Below are positions 62,945 through 64,000 of a stretch of 64,000 nucleotides of DNA, piece by piece (position 1 is the first letter of the stretch; every line of letters begins with the position of its first letter). Source of the DNA: Scatophagus argus. Taxonomy: Eukaryota > Chordata > Actinopteri > Scatophagidae. Below the pieces are notes generated by a model. The model did no database searches and was not told where the DNA came from. It saw only the letters and a list, made by a program, of their open reading frames with translations. A program made the position numbers and the translations under genes. The DNA is taken from contig NC_058494.1 in assembly GCF_020382885.2 (NCBI RefSeq), forward strand, positions 15,394,001-15,458,000, read 5' to 3'.

Positions 62945-64000
62945 CTGTGAAGGAAAAGAGGGACAAACCAGAGAAAGTGAGAATAATGGAGACAATATTG
63001 TGTTTGTCACATCATGGTGGAAGTTTTGGTGCTAAAGTAAGTAAGAATCCAGTGAGAAGTCATGATCATCTGTGAAATACACATCATGTGAAATATTTAA
63101 AATATATGTGATTTAAAGTTTCAATTTCAGTGCATAAGTCAAAGAAGTTTCCTAGTTGTGAAATAAAAGGAAGCAGGTATTTCCTGCTAAAATTAGCTGA
63201 GAATTAAATTTGATTTGTACTCTCAAAACACTTGCTCATGTCAGTTTCAAACGCAAAAGGAAGGATTTGTCAGTGTGTGATATCATACAGACACACCTCA
63301 GTGTTGTTTGGTCTGGATGGTAAAATGGACTTATGCCATATTATACACTGTATGCCTTCACCCAGACTTTATGGGTCGTCTATGAAACGATGCAGAACAT
63401 GCCGGTTGGTGAAAGCCTAACTGATAGTTGAAAGGATAGAGTACAGTCACATTACCAGGTCCCACAAACAAACTTAATAATTATTTACATGACGATGTAT
63501 TTTTCTTAAATGCTTTCAAAAGTTCAAGAGTCACTGTTCTGGCACGTTTGTACCACTGCCATAATTGTGTTTTACAGCCTGTTCTTGAAAGTTATTAATT
63601 ACACCAGAAAATAATTGAACACTGAACACCAGCACTGTTTCGAACATGTACGCAATGAAAAAACATTTTTTCATATGAGCCCTTCTGAGTTTGCATGCAT
63701 GTGCTAAATTTGTGCAGGATTGTCATTAAAAAACATGATCTTTCCTTCCTACTTCCTCGCAACCCCTCACTTCTTCCTTGTGAAGACCATTGACTGTATA
63801 TGAGGGCAGATGATGTGAGAGCTCCCCAAAAGTCAAGCCAAAACATCTCGATTGCCTCCTAGTGGCATGTTCATGAGCTGAGCACTGCTTGGGATTTGGT
63901 CAAATGGGTGTATGGGCAGGAACTCGGTCCTGCAGCTCCACTGCCCAATCACTTATGTACAGACTCTGGCTTCAAATGCCATCAGTCTCGCTCCAACCAG
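62945..64000. other. Intron of the PLAC-domain gene with a probable dispersed repeat at the edge
   Basis: No exon with flanking splice sites was recognised on either strand. The last 220 bases (ttgactgtatatgagggc ... aagtcaagccaaaacatctcg ... cctagtggc) resemble a common fish interspersed repeat, judged by eye only. Confidence 0.4.

Noticed and set aside
62750-63010. 86-codon minus-strand frame starting upstream of the PLAC exon
   Set aside because: It runs through the acceptor into intron and has no recognisable domain, while another frame of the same exon gives a full six-cysteine PLAC pattern.

Overview
The window is a gene-dense piece of a ray-finned (teleost) fish nuclear genome. It has spliced genes with short GT-AG introns, 3' UTRs ending in AATAAA/ATTAAA, V-SINE (DANA/Mermaid-like), L2-type LINE and MITE fragments typical of fish, and proteins that look like fish orthologues of human genes. 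There is no prokaryotic content, CRISPR array or phage.

Eight genes were found. Seven are complete, and their exons could be joined at splice sites into unbroken reading frames: FBXO10 (+, 26-5244, 982 aa), POLR1E (-, 6344-9807, 417 aa), ZBTB5 (+, 11541-14279, 734 aa), GRHPR (-, 17655-20010, 361 aa), UBA6 (+, 21892-31054, 31 exons, 1025 aa), POLQ (-, 33310-49955, 34 exons, 2798 aa) and PTPN9 (+, 50960-59294, 779 aa). At the right edge is the last coding exon of a minus-strand gene ending in a PLAC domain (ADAMTS/ADAMTSL/papilin type, 62790-62944).

The left four genes (FBXO10-POLR1E-ZBTB5-GRHPR) are the block found on human 9p13. UBA6, POLQ and PTPN9 lie on three other human chromosomes, so the right half is a fish-side (or lost ancestral) linkage. 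All eight genes strictly alternate in strand (+ - + - + - + -), giving four tail-to-tail pairs with closely spaced or overlapping poly(A) signals and three head-to-head pairs.

The genes do not form one pathway. Recurrent themes are ubiquitin (FBXO10 substrate adaptor, UBA6 E1), nuclear DNA/RNA work (POLR1E, ZBTB5, POLQ), glyoxylate metabolism (GRHPR) and vesicle-linked tyrosine dephosphorylation (PTPN9). I found no evidence for a new multi-gene system. The most notable points are gene-structure and protein-architecture oddities: a mitochondrial-type leader on GRHPR, a long disordered insert between the Sec14 and phosphatase domains of PTPN9, a long N-terminal extension on POLQ, a prenylation motif on FBXO10, coding introns in ZBTB5, and a GC-AG intron plus two decoy acceptors in UBA6. 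All exon boundaries were read by eye from splice signals and reading frame; no transcript data were available.
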